Shown here: in pieces, positions 26,941 through 35,628 of the stretch
How the letters are laid out: each line of letters opens with the position of its first letter
Position numbering within the stretch: position 1 is the first letter of the stretch
Translations under genes and position numbers: made by a program
NCBI GenBank assembly: GCA_035536775.1
Contig: DATLNM010000027.1
Span: 59,958-123,957, forward strand
From: DATLNM01 sp035536775
GTDB lineage: Bacteria; Actinomycetota; CADDZG01; WHSQ01
Reading direction: 5' to 3'
Length of the DNA: 64,000 nucleotides
The notes under the pieces: model-generated
What the model saw: only the letters and a program-made list of their open reading frames with translations
Databases searched by the model: none
What the model was told of the DNA's origin: nothing

Positions 26941-27876
26941 TCAGCGCGGGACGGGTACGGCCGCGAGCGTCGCATCCACCGCGGCGTCGGCCGTGAAGCC
27001 TTCGAGCTCGGCTTCGGGCGTCAAGATGAGGCGGTGACGCAGCACCGGACGCGCCACGAGCGCGATGTCATCGGGCGTGACGAAATCTCGTCCCGCGAGT
27101 CGCGCCATCGCTTTGGACGCAGCGAGCAGGTGTACGGCGGCCCTCGGGCTGGCTCCGAGCGTGACACTCGGCAGTGATCGCGTACGTCTCACAACGTCTA
27201 CGACGTAGATCGCAACCTCGTCGGCAACGCGAGTCTGATCGACCTCGATCCTGAAGGCTTCTATGTCGGCCGGTGACGCCACCGCCTCGATCCCATCGAG
27301 GCCGGCGGGAGTCACGCCGTGGTGCGCGAGCCGCAGCATCTGCGCTTCTTCGAGCTCGCTCGGATATCCGATGTCGAGCTTCATTAAAAAGCGGTCCAGC
27401 TGCGCTTCAGGCAGGGGATAGGTGCCTTCGTATTCGATCGGGTTCTGTGTCGCGACGACGAGGAACGGTGATGGCAACGGATGAGGAACACCGTCGATAG
27501 TGACCTGACGTTCCTGCATCGCTTCGAGAAGCGCGGCCTGCGTCTTGGGCGGGGTCCGGTTGATCTCGTCCGCAAGGAGGATGTTCGTGAACACAGGCCC
27601 GTGTCGGAACACGAGCTCTCCGCCCCGCAGCGTCATCGTGCCAGTGACGTCGGACGGAAGCATGTCGGGCGTGAATTGGACGCGCCGGAAGTCCGCGCTG
27701 AGACACCTGGCGAAGCAATTGGCAAGCAGGGTTTTCGCTACGCCGGGCACGCCTTCCATCAGCACGTGGCCTCCGAGCACGGTCGCGACGAGCAGTGCCT
27801 CGACGGTCGCGCCTTGGCCGATCACGACCTTTCCGACCTCGGCGGCGAACCGACCCCGCAGGTCCTGAAGCGTCAT
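26941..27876 (-). CDS. MoxR-family AAA+ ATPase
   Basis: 311 residues. Walker A GVPGVAKT at 42-49, Walker B LLADEINRTPPKTQ, sensor VVATQNPIEYEGTYPLPEAQLDRF, and a C-terminal lid domain. MoxR ATPases act as chaperones that mature protein complexes, with their clients usually encoded beside them; here DUF58, DUF4129 and DUF4350 genes flank it. The physiological client is not evident. Confidence 0.94.
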   Translation of the reverse strand: MTLQDLRGRFAAEVGKVVIGQGATVEALLVATVLGGHVLMEGVPGVAKTLLANCFARCLSADFRRVQFTPDMLPSDVTGTMTLRGGELVFRHGPVFTNILLADEINRTPPKTQAALLEAMQERQVTIDGVPHPLPSPFLVVATQNPIEYEGTYPLPEAQLDRFLMKLDIGYPSELEEAQMLRLAHHGVTPAGLDGIEAVASPADIEAFRIEVDQTRVADEVAIYVVDVVRRTRSLPSVTLGASPRAAVHLLAASKAMARLAGRDFVTPDDIALVARPVLRHRLILTPEAELEGFTADAAVDATLAAVPVPR

Positions 27877-27898
27877 CTAGTTCCTCCCCCTCGGGCTC

Positions 27899-29029
27899 CT
27901 ACGGACGGACGGTCTTCCTGACCAACTGCGCGTGCAGCCGGCCAAGAGCGAGCACCTGGTCGTCGGAGCGCACGGGACCTTTGAGAGCGCGGATGCCCGC
28001 GCTCGAAAGTCCGAATGTCTCAGCGGCCATCGCTAGCTCCTTCTCTGCGAGCGTGTCGTGGGACCCCGCGAGGCGAGCGAGGCGCTCCTGGGACGAGCGC
28101 CGCAGACCTTCCAGTGCGTCGCTCTTCCCCGATGCGGCCGAGAGCGTAGCCGCCAGCGAATCCACATAGGTCATCCGCGGCGGGTGGAGCGCGCGCACAG
28201 GCCGCTCCGGCGGCCCGATCCGCCGGGCCGCCGCAGCCATCCACATCAGCGCGGCAAGGGTTAGCAACAAGAGAGCCACTTTCCAACGTGGAGGAAGAGC
28301 CGCGAGACCCGTGGCTTCCGAGTAGCCGTGGGCGCTTTCGAGGAACAGCACCGGGCGATCCGCGGAGCCGGCCAGTGCGAGTCCGAGCGCGGCGTTGTCT
28401 GCCGACGCGAGCAATCGGTTCTGCAGGGGGCTCGTATCCGCGAGGTAGATCGTTCGTCCCTCCCCGGTGTTCTCCACCGCGACGAGGCTTCGTCCGTGAG
28501 CGCCGATCACTGCGGCGGCGTCACCCGTGTCACCCCATGACCCGAACCCTCGCGCGGCCACGGCCTCGATGCCGGAGGTCTCCGGAGCGAGCGCGACGGG
28601 GTGACTCTCGTCGAGCTGGTCGAATCCCCATGCGGGCGCGTTGTCGGATAGCCGGGCGACCCACGCGTGAGGTTGGAGTCCGCCGACGACGAGGCGCCCT
28701 CCCTCGCGCGCGTACGTCGCGAGCGCGTCGAGGTCTTCATCAGCGAGGTCGTGTGGGTCGAGCACGAACAGCGTCGAGCCGCGGTCGAGGACGGCTTCAT
28801 GTGCGTCGGCACGTACCGGCTGAACGTCACGATCTTCGGTCGCGAGGAGCTCGCCGAACGCTGCGAGCCCGTCGGGCGCGGTCGAGAATAACGACGACGT
28901 CGGCCCGCCGGGTCCCCCAGAAACCAAGTCGACAGCCGTCAGCGCGAGGTTGATCGCCAGCAACGCGGTGAGGCCCGCCGCGGTCCAGCGCCATGGACCG
29001 GATGGGATCCGGGCTAGGAGGCGCTTCAT
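27899..29029 (-). CDS. DUF4350 domain membrane protein
   Basis: 376 residues. One N-terminal membrane span (about 13-32), then a Rossmann-like extracytoplasmic region (LFVLDPHDLADEDLDALATYAREGGRLVVGG), a second span near 245-265 (VALLLLTLAALMWMAA) and a helical cytoplasmic tail. DUF4350 genes are regular members of MoxR-DUF58-DUF4129 clusters. The first bases of the gene overlap the end of the DUF4129 gene (29026-29029, ATGA). Confidence 0.82.
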   Translation of the reverse strand: MKRLLARIPSGPWRWTAAGLTALLAINLALTAVDLVSGGPGGPTSSLFSTAPDGLAAFGELLATEDRDVQPVRADAHEAVLDRGSTLFVLDPHDLADEDLDALATYAREGGRLVVGGLQPHAWVARLSDNAPAWGFDQLDESHPVALAPETSGIEAVAARGFGSWGDTGDAAAVIGAHGRSLVAVENTGEGRTIYLADTSPLQNRLLASADNAALGLALAGSADRPVLFLESAHGYSEATGLAALPPRWKVALLLLTLAALMWMAAAARRIGPPERPVRALHPPRMTYVDSLAATLSAASGKSDALEGLRRSSQERLARLAGSHDTLAEKELAMAAETFGLSSAGIRALKGPVRSDDQVLALGRLHAQLVRKTVRP

Positions 29030-29910
29030 CTGATCGCCAGCTGGTCGAGGAGATCCTTCCAGCCGCGCCGCGCCGCACGGACATCCTCGGAGCTGGCGCG
29101 CGCCCCACCGTAGTAGACCTCGTCGAAGCGATGCGCGAGCTCCGAGAAGGTTGTCAGTTTCAGCTCTCGGGCGATCGCTCCGTTGGTGGACACGTCGCTC
29201 GACGGGATCACGCGGGCGCGAGCGAGCCTGACGAGGCCTGCCCTGAACCTGAGGCGCAGGGCTCGTGTCCAGTCACCTGCTTTCTCGGCGGCAGTCGCTG
29301 CTGCCTCCAGGTCTTTGAGCGACAAAGCCTCCTCTTCGTCGGCGCGTCCGGTCGCGCGCACCTTGTCCTTCTCCGACTTCCGTATCGCCCGGATCGTGAT
29401 GAGCGAGACGAGCGCAAGGATGATGATGGCGAGTGCGATCCACAGCGTGGGTTCGCCTCCGGGAAGGGCTCCCGCGAGGCGACCGAACCAACGTCCTATC
29501 GGCTCGAGCGCTTCGCCCATCCTTTCCAATGCACCGCGCAGCGGGCGCGGGACATCCGGTGGGTGGTACTTGCGGTGCGCGAGAAGCTCACTTGCTTTAC
29601 GGCGCGCGCCCGACGCATCGGTAGCGTCACCCGCCCCTTCACCTTGCAACGCTTGGAGTCGTGCATCGAGCTCCTCACCCGAAGCGTCGCCGAGCACCGC
29701 GTCCATATCGACGGGATGACCATCGACGGATCCGACGGCACGCAAACGATCGAGTGCCGTGGGGTCCTCGGGCGCGGCATCGAGCAATCGTTCGTACTCC
29801 TCGTGGGTGATCACCGTGCCCGCTTCCTGGGCGTGCGCCATGGCCGCGCTCGACCACACCACGAGCGCGGACAGGACCACGAGCGCCGGGCGCGCGCCTA
29901 GCAGCCGCAT
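29026..29910 (-). CDS. DUF4129 domain membrane protein
   Basis: 294 residues from ATG 29910, which shares a base with the upstream stop codon (TGATG). The frame is open far upstream but only as antisense shadow of nothing conserved. A signal peptide (about 1-28, ending AHAQ) leads to a soluble outer part, a membrane span near 170-190 (LWIALAIIILALVSLITI) and the DUF4129 C-terminal helical domain (FDEVYYGGARASSEDV). DUF4129 is often fused to transglutaminase domains in MoxR clusters; here it stands alone. Confidence 0.83.
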   Translation of the reverse strand: MRLLGARPALVVLSALVVWSSAAMAHAQEAGTVITHEEYERLLDAAPEDPTALDRLRAVGSVDGHPVDMDAVLGDASGEELDARLQALQGEGAGDATDASGARRKASELLAHRKYHPPDVPRPLRGALERMGEALEPIGRWFGRLAGALPGGEPTLWIALAIIILALVSLITIRAIRKSEKDKVRATGRADEEEALSLKDLEAAATAAEKAGDWTRALRLRFRAGLVRLARARVIPSSDVSTNGAIARELKLTTFSELAHRFDEVYYGGARASSEDVRAARRGWKDLLDQLAIR

Positions 29911-31016
29911 CACGGAGGTGGTGGCGGAGGAGGTGGGGGTGCGCCCGGTCCGATCGGCTTCCAAGGGGGAGGAGCTTGCGGCAGCCCTGGAGCGGGAGGG
30001 AACGCTGCCGATGACGGGAAAGCAGGTGGGGGCGGGTAGACGGGCGGAGGCGGGAACCCCGGTGGCGGCGGAAAGCCCGGGGGCGGGGGGAAGGCCGCCG
30101 GTGGGAACCCGGGCGGGGGGAAGGCCGCCGGGTACGCGGGGGGCGCGAAGCCGGGTGCCGGCGCGAACGCGCCCGGGGGTAGAGGGACCCCGACGCGCTC
30201 CGCGAGCAGCTGCAGGTCGAACCCCTCCATCCGGACGCGCAGGTCGAAGTAGATGATTGTGATCATCGCGGCCTGGAACGGCGTGGTCAGGACCTGGCTG
30301 ATGAGGTTCGCGACTCCGGTGATGGTCGTGGCAAAGATCACGTTCTCGCCGGCGGGCGTCACGAACACGAGGAGCTGAAGGATGGTCGGGATGACGCTCC
30401 CCACGACCGCCGCGAGGATCATTCCGACGATCAGCGTTCCGAACACAGGCCAGAAGCGGCGTTTCACAAGATCGAACGAGCGGCTCATCGCCTTCGTCCC
30501 GCGTAGGTCCTCCGACAATGCGGCGGGGATCGCGATCGCCCACGACGCCCACAGCCACACACCGGGGAGGATGCAGAAGAGAAGACCGATCCCCGCTAGG
30601 AGAGTGGTCAGGAACGACACCCACAACAGCGTCCCGAGTTTCCTGGTCGCGAACCTGAGAGAGCTTCTAGCGTCGGGCTTGTGGCCGAGATAGGCATCGG
30701 TTACGGCTTTGAAACAAGCACCCGACGCGAGTGTCACCACCAGGTAGGAGACGACCGCGACCAGAAGCGTCCCGGCCATGAACGTCCAGAACTCGTCCAT
30801 CTCGATCGGCGCGGGTTGGACCGTCGGATCGAAGAGTGAGGCGTCAGTCTCGAGCGCCTCCGGGATGGTCGACAGTGTCACGATGATCGAGAAGATCTGG
30901 AGAGGCACCGCGACGACCAGGACGATCTTGAAAAGGGTCCAGGCGTTCCGGAAGAAGAGCTTGATCGCGATGTCGAGGATCTCGCCGACGCTCAGCGGAC
31001 GCAGGTCGACGCTCAT
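29910..31016 (-). CDS. Multi-span membrane protein with proline-rich C-terminal tail
   Basis: 368 residues from ATG 31016, chosen because MSVDLRPLSVGEILDIAIKL is the usual opening of these glycerophosphodiester-phosphodiesterase membrane-domain-like proteins. About six hydrophobic spans lie between 20 and 255. Residues about 285-368 are a run of Pro-Pro-Gly-Phe-Pro units ending in nine prolines, probably cytoplasmic and disordered. It heads the leftward run to DUF4129-DUF4350-MoxR-DUF58. It is divergent from serA across 22 bases. Confidence 0.78.
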   Translation of the reverse strand: MSVDLRPLSVGEILDIAIKLFFRNAWTLFKIVLVVAVPLQIFSIIVTLSTIPEALETDASLFDPTVQPAPIEMDEFWTFMAGTLLVAVVSYLVVTLASGACFKAVTDAYLGHKPDARSSLRFATRKLGTLLWVSFLTTLLAGIGLLFCILPGVWLWASWAIAIPAALSEDLRGTKAMSRSFDLVKRRFWPVFGTLIVGMILAAVVGSVIPTILQLLVFVTPAGENVIFATTITGVANLISQVLTTPFQAAMITIIYFDLRVRMEGFDLQLLAERVGVPLPPGAFAPAPGFAPPAYPAAFPPPGFPPAAFPPPPGFPPPPGFPPPPVYPPPPAFPSSAAFPPAPGLPQAPPPWKPIGPGAPPPPPPPPP

Positions 31017-31038
31017 CCGAAAACGATAGCCTCTCTCC

Positions 31039-32622
31039 ATGAAAGTCCTCATTACGGAAAAGCTGTCCGCCGCCGGGATCGAACGGATGCGAGAGCACGT
31101 CGAGGTGGACGTGCATCTCGGCCCGACGCCCGAGGAGCTCCTGGACCTGATCGGCGGGTACGACGCGTTAGTGGTGCGCTCTGCCACTCAGGTACAAGCC
31201 GACGTTTTCGAGCGTGGCGAGAACCTCAAGGTCGTCGGGCGCGCTGGTATAGGCCTCGACAACGTCGACGTTGAGGCGGCCACCAAGGCCGGCGTCCTCG
31301 TCGTCAACGCGCCGCAGTCCAACGTGCTATCGGCTGCCGAGCACACGATGGCATTGCTGCTAGCGCAGGCGCGCAACATCCCGCAAGCTCATTCGGCGCT
31401 CGTCTCTGGGTCGTGGGAGCGGGAACGGTGGCAGGGGGTAGAGCTACACGGCAAGACGCTCGGCATCATCGGGCTGGGACGCGTCGGAACCCTGGTGGCT
31501 CAGCGGGCGAGCGCGTTCGGCATGCGGCTCATCGCGTTCGACCCATACGTGACCCCTGCGCGCGCCGGGCAGATGGGCGTCACGCTTGTCGACAGCGTCA
31601 TAGAGGTCTGCAGGCGCGCCGACTGGCTCACGATCCACCTCCCCAAGACGCCCGAGACCGTCGGCATCGTCGGCAATGCTGAGCTCGCCGCCGCGAAGCC
31701 GGGGATCCGAATCGTCAACACGGCGCGCGGTGGCCTCATCGACGAGGCGGCCCTGACCGAAGCGGTTACATCCGGCGTGGTCGCTGGTGCGGCCGTGGAC
31801 GTCTTCGATGGAGAGCCCGTCACCGAACATCCGCTGTTCGGCTTGCCCAACGTCGTGGTGACACCTCATCTCGGAGCATCGACGGCAGAGGCTCAGGACA
31901 AAGCCGGTCTGGCGATCGCCGAGCAGATCCTCCTCGCACTGCGCGGAGACTTCGTTCCTTACGCGGTCAACATCGATGTGGGGACCGACATCTCGGACTC
32001 GATACGTCCGTACATGCGTCTTGTCGAACGACTCGGTCGAGTCGCGGTTGCGTTGACCGGGGCGGGGGTCGAGACGCTCCGGTTCGAGTACCACGGGGGG
32101 ATCGCCGAGCACGACACGCGCGCGCTCACGCTCTCGGGTCTCAAAGGTGCGTTCGCACACATCGTCCACGAGCCGGTGACATTCGTTAACGCGCCGTTGA
32201 TGGCGCGCGACCGCGGTATCTCGGTCGAAGAGGCCAAGTCGGCGCAGTCGCTCGATTACGTGAACCTCGTCGAGGTCCGGGTTGGATGCAAAGGCGAAAC
32301 GGTGTCTGTCGCCGGCGTGCTGGTGGGGAAGCGCGACACCGAGCGGCTTGTGCGTGTCTACGGGTACGACCTCGACATGGCCTTCGCTCCCGTGATGGCG
32401 TTCTTCCGCTACGAAGACAGGCCCGGCGTCGTCGGCACGATCGGGACCCTCTTGGGGCGCGCCGGGATCAATATCGCGAACATGCAGGTCGGACGGCAGA
32501 CCGAGGGGGGCGAAGCGCTCATGGGGCTGGCGCTCGACTCGCCGGTGCCGGACGAGGTTCTCGCCGGGATCGTCGCCGACGCCGAGCTTCGCGACGCCCG
32601 ACTGATCGTCCTCGACGACTAG
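31039..32622 (+). CDS. serA: D-3-phosphoglycerate dehydrogenase
   Basis: 527 residues, the long actinobacterial form. NAD-binding IGLGRVGTLVAQ, then TARGGLIDEAAL, then the catalytic His in TPHLGASTAEAQ. An intervening substrate-binding (ASB) domain follows, then a C-terminal ACT domain (RPGVVGTIGTLLGRAGINIANM) that usually mediates serine feedback inhibition. It is the first step of serine synthesis, with serC in the same window. ilvE follows after 12 bases and gltX after another 12, suggesting one operon. Confidence 0.96.
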   Translation: MKVLITEKLSAAGIERMREHVEVDVHLGPTPEELLDLIGGYDALVVRSATQVQADVFERGENLKVVGRAGIGLDNVDVEAATKAGVLVVNAPQSNVLSAAEHTMALLLAQARNIPQAHSALVSGSWERERWQGVELHGKTLGIIGLGRVGTLVAQRASAFGMRLIAFDPYVTPARAGQMGVTLVDSVIEVCRRADWLTIHLPKTPETVGIVGNAELAAAKPGIRIVNTARGGLIDEAALTEAVTSGVVAGAAVDVFDGEPVTEHPLFGLPNVVVTPHLGASTAEAQDKAGLAIAEQILLALRGDFVPYAVNIDVGTDISDSIRPYMRLVERLGRVAVALTGAGVETLRFEYHGGIAEHDTRALTLSGLKGAFAHIVHEPVTFVNAPLMARDRGISVEEAKSAQSLDYVNLVEVRVGCKGETVSVAGVLVGKRDTERLVRVYGYDLDMAFAPVMAFFRYEDRPGVVGTIGTLLGRAGINIANMQVGRQTEGGEALMGLALDSPVPDEVLAGIVADAELRDARLIVLDD

Positions 32623-32634
32623 TAGTCTCTGGCG

Positions 32635-33552
32635 ATGCCGATCCAGCCCGTAGACAAAGTTTGGATGAACGGCGAGCTCGTCGCGTGGCCGGACGCGACG
32701 GTTCACATCCTCACCCACGCGCTTCATTACGGCACCGGCGTCTTCGAAGGCATCAGGTGTTACGAGACGGCGCGCGGTCCCGCGGTCTTCCGGCTGCGCG
32801 ATCACCTCCAACGCATGGAGCGGTCGGCAAAGATCTTCCTGATGGAGATCCCCTACTCGGTCGACGAGCTCGCCGAGGCAACGCACGAGTTGATCCGCGT
32901 CAACGACCTGAAGAGCTGCTACGTGCGACCGATCGCGTATCGCGGTTATGGCGAGATGGGCGTTAACCCTGAGCACAACCCCGTCGACGTTTCGATCGCG
33001 GTGTGGCCGTGGGGCGCATATCTCGGGGACGACGCGCTGAAGAACGGCGTCCGCATGACGGTGTCCTCGTGGCGCCGTCACGATCCCAACATCATCCCGC
33101 CACAGGCGAAGGTAACCGGCGCTTACATCAACTCGTCGATGGCCAAGCTCGAGGCCATACATACTGGCTTCGACGAGGGCATCATGCTCAACCCGCAGGG
33201 GTACGTCTCCGAGGCGACCGGGGAGAACATCTTCATCGTCAAAGAGGGTGAGCTCCTGACGCCTCCGCTCTCGGCCGGTCCGCTTCCCGGCATCACGCGA
33301 GCGACGGTGATGAAGATCGCGACCGATCTCGACATCCCAGTCTTCGAACGGACCATCACGCGCGCCGACCTCTACGTCGCGGAGGAGATCTTCTGCGTCG
33401 GCACGGCCGCCGAGGTGACGCCGGTGCGCGAGGTCGACGAGCGCATGATCGGCGATCCCGGCCCCGTGACCCAGACGATCCAGCAGAGGTACTTCGCCAT
33501 CGTCAAAGGCGAGGACGACAAGTACTCGGACTGGCTCGAGTACGTCTCCTGA
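32635..33552 (+). CDS. ilvE: Branched-chain amino acid aminotransferase
   Basis: 305 residues. The class IV fold begins VWMNGELVAWPDATVHILTH; the PLP-binding residue is Lys159 in QAKVTGAYINSS, and EATGENIFIVKEG plus GTAAEVTPVREVD are the cofactor and substrate loops. It transfers the amino group between glutamate and the keto acids of Leu, Ile and Val. It lies between serA and gltX, with short gaps. Confidence 0.93.
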   Translation: MPIQPVDKVWMNGELVAWPDATVHILTHALHYGTGVFEGIRCYETARGPAVFRLRDHLQRMERSAKIFLMEIPYSVDELAEATHELIRVNDLKSCYVRPIAYRGYGEMGVNPEHNPVDVSIAVWPWGAYLGDDALKNGVRMTVSSWRRHDPNIIPPQAKVTGAYINSSMAKLEAIHTGFDEGIMLNPQGYVSEATGENIFIVKEGELLTPPLSAGPLPGITRATVMKIATDLDIPVFERTITRADLYVAEEIFCVGTAAEVTPVREVDERMIGDPGPVTQTIQQRYFAIVKGEDDKYSDWLEYVS

Positions 33553-33564
33553 GGCACGGTCGGC

Positions 33565-34992
33565 GTGACGACGATCGTACGCACCCGGATCGCGCCCGCC
33601 CCGAGCGGATCGATCCACGTCGGCAACGCGCGCACCGCTCTCTATAACTGGCTCTACGCTCGTGCCCACAACGGCGCGTTCGTGCTGCGGGTCGAAGACA
33701 CGGATCAGGAACGCGCGACGGATGAGGCCTATGCCGCCGTCATCGAAGACCTGCGGTGGCTGGGCCTTGAATGGGACGAGGGTCCGGAGGCAGGTGGGGA
33801 GTTCGGTCCTTACCGCCAGAGCGAACGCTTGCCGCGCTATGGGCAGGTTGCCTCGCAGTGGCTCGAGCGAGGGGTCGCGTACCGCTGCTACTGCACGGCC
33901 GAAGAGCTCTCCGAGCGGCGGAAGCAGGCCCAGGCAGAGCACCGAACGCCGGGCTACGACGGACGCTGCCGCAATCTGACGGACGCGCAGATCTCCGCCT
34001 TCGAGGCCGAGGGCCGTTCATCCGCCGTGCGCTTCAAGGTCCCTGGCGACACGACGATCAGTTTCGACGACGTCGTGCGCGGGACCATCGCGACCTCGAC
34101 CGCCCAGATTCCCGACTTCATCATCCAGCGCTCCGACGGTTCGCCGACCTACATGCTCGCGGCGGGCGTCGACGACATCGACATGGGGATCACGCATGTG
34201 ATCAGAGGGGAGGATCTTGTCGCGGCGACGCCGCGCCAACTTCTGATCCGAGAGGCGATGGGAGTCGCGACGCTTCCGGTGTTCGCGCATCTGCCTCTGC
34301 TGGTGGGGCCCGACGGAAAGCCGTTATCCAAGAGGTGGGGTGACGTCGCGGTCAGGGCCTATCGAGAGCAGGGATTCCTGCCGGAGGCGATGGTCAACTA
34401 CCTCGCGCTCCTGGGGTGGTCGTTCGACGACAAGACCAACATCTTCTCTGTCGACGAGCTCATCGAGAAGTTCACGCTCGAGCGCGTCGGCAAGAACCCG
34501 GCCGCGTTCGATGTTGGGAAGCTCGAGTGGCTGAACGGCCACTACATCCGCGAGTCGCCGCCCGATGACCTTCGTGAGCGGCTGTTGCCGTACTGCCGGG
34601 CGCAGGGTCTCTCGGTGGACGAGCCAGGCGCCGCGGAGAAGCTTGTCGCCGTGATCCCGCACATCAGTGAGCGCCTCAAACGTCTCGACGAGGCACCCGG
34701 GATGATCCGATTCCTGTTCGAAAGGAGCGCGCCTGACGCCAAGGCAGCCGCGACCCTCGAGGGGCAAGAGGATTATCTCGCCGCGGCGCGTGCGGTTCTC
34801 GAGGCGTTATCCGAATGGACCGCAGCCGCGATCGAGGAGGGGTTGCGGGCACTCGCGAGCGAGCGAGGCCTCAAGCCGAAGCAAGCGTTCCAGCCGCTGC
34901 GCGCCGCCGTCACGGGCACACTCGTGTCGCCGCCGTTGTTCGAGTCGCTCGAGATCCTGGGACGCGAGGAGACCCTGAGCAGGCTGGGTTAA
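33565..34992 (+). CDS. gltX: Glutamyl-tRNA synthetase (probably non-discriminating)
   Basis: 475 residues from GTG 33565. The class I signature HVGN is at 18-21 within APSGSIHVGNARTAL, and the KMSKS-like PLSKR at 253-257. The anticodon-binding helical region follows. Because gatCAB is present and no glutaminyl-tRNA synthetase is seen in the window, the enzyme probably charges both tRNA(Glu) and tRNA(Gln); this is inference. tRNA-Gln and tRNA-Glu genes lie immediately downstream, which could allow co-transcription of enzyme and substrates. Confidence 0.95.
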   Translation: MTTIVRTRIAPAPSGSIHVGNARTALYNWLYARAHNGAFVLRVEDTDQERATDEAYAAVIEDLRWLGLEWDEGPEAGGEFGPYRQSERLPRYGQVASQWLERGVAYRCYCTAEELSERRKQAQAEHRTPGYDGRCRNLTDAQISAFEAEGRSSAVRFKVPGDTTISFDDVVRGTIATSTAQIPDFIIQRSDGSPTYMLAAGVDDIDMGITHVIRGEDLVAATPRQLLIREAMGVATLPVFAHLPLLVGPDGKPLSKRWGDVAVRAYREQGFLPEAMVNYLALLGWSFDDKTNIFSVDELIEKFTLERVGKNPAAFDVGKLEWLNGHYIRESPPDDLRERLLPYCRAQGLSVDEPGAAEKLVAVIPHISERLKRLDEAPGMIRFLFERSAPDAKAAATLEGQEDYLAAARAVLEALSEWTAAAIEEGLRALASERGLKPKQAFQPLRAAVTGTLVSPPLFESLEILGREETLSRLG

Positions 34993-35023
34993 TCTCTCGG
35001 CCCGACGCACGAATAAGCGACAT

Positions 35024-35096
35024 TGGGGCGTGGGGTAACCTGGCAGCCCGGCGGTTTCTGGTACCGCTAGTCCTGGTTCGAATCCAGGCGCCCCAG
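35024..35096 (+). tRNA. tRNA-Gln (anticodon CTG)
   Basis: 73 bases. The acceptor stem TGGGGCG (35024-35030) pairs with CGCCCCA (35089-35095), and the discriminator is G. The anticodon stem GCGGT/ACCGC encloses the loop TTCTGGT, giving anticodon CTG at 35058-35060. The T-arm has CCTGG-TTCGAAT-CCAGG. The U1-A72 end pair is typical of bacterial tRNA(Gln). No encoded CCA. It begins 32 bases after gltX. Confidence 0.93.
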
Positions 35097-35129
35097 CGCA
35101 GACCGCTGCAGATAGTTCGTATACAGCTT

Positions 35130-35204
35130 GGCCCGGTAGTCTAGTTGGCCCAGGACGCCGCCCTCTCAAGGCGGAGACCACGGGTTCGAATCCCGTCCGG
35201 GCTA
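35130..35204 (+). tRNA. tRNA-Glu (anticodon CTC)
   Basis: 75 bases. The acceptor stem GGCCCGG (35130-35136) pairs with CCGGGCT (35197-35203) with a G-T first pair, discriminator A. The anticodon stem CCGCC/GGCGG encloses CTCTCAA, anticodon CTC at 35165-35167. The T-arm is ACGGG-TTCGAAT-CCCGT. No encoded CCA. It lies 33 bases after tRNA-Gln and 66 bases before rplS. Confidence 0.93.
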
Positions 35205-35270
35205 CGAAAGAAACGCTACGAAGAAAGCGCGCTTGCGAGCGCCGGAACGCGAAGAGAAGGAGCAGTCGAG

Positions 35271-35618
35271 ATGAACCCCACCGACCTGGTAGAGCGGCCG
35301 TACCTGCGTACGGACCTGCCCGATTTCCGTGCGGGCGACACCGTCAAGGTCCACGTCCGGGTCGTCGAGGGTGAGCGCGAGCGCATCCAGGTATTCGAGG
35401 GCATCGTCATCCGTCGACGGGGCAGCCAGCTGTCCGAGACGTTCACTGTTCGGAAGATCTCCTTCGGAGTCGGCGTTGAGCGGACCTTCCCGGTGCACTC
35501 GCCGATGATCGCAAAGATCGAAGTTGCGGCCAGAGGAGACGTACGCCGGGCCAAGCTCTACTACCTGAGATCTCGCGTCGGCAAGAAGGCGAAGGTCAAA
35601 GAGCGCCGCGAGGCGTAA
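35271..35618 (+). CDS. rplS: 50S ribosomal protein L19
   Basis: 115 residues from ATG 35271, preceded by GAAGGAG. Conserved blocks include FRAGDTVKVHVRVVEGERERIQ, FEGIVIRRRG and the end RRAKLYYLRSRVGKKAKVKE. L19 sits at the 30S-50S interface. The longer open frame upstream crosses the tRNA-Glu gene and is not coding. Signal peptidase genes follow, the usual actinobacterial order. Confidence 0.97.
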   Translation: MNPTDLVERPYLRTDLPDFRAGDTVKVHVRVVEGERERIQVFEGIVIRRRGSQLSETFTVRKISFGVGVERTFPVHSPMIAKIEVAARGDVRRAKLYYLRSRVGKKAKVKERREA

Positions 35619-35628
35619 AGACCCTCCG

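Noticed and set aside
29026..30624. Long N-terminal extension of the DUF4129 gene
   Set aside because: The upstream 238 codons are out-of-frame shadow of the membrane-protein gene at 29910-31016; the signal peptide begins at ATG 29910.
31444..33942. 832-residue open frame on the minus strand
   Set aside because: It is antisense to serA, ilvE and gltX, which have clear motifs. Long antisense frames are common in high-GC DNA; the translation is Arg/His/Asp-rich and without recognisable domains.
35145..35270. Upstream extension of rplS
   Set aside because: It crosses the tRNA-Glu gene; the L19 family start and ribosome-binding site are at 35271.
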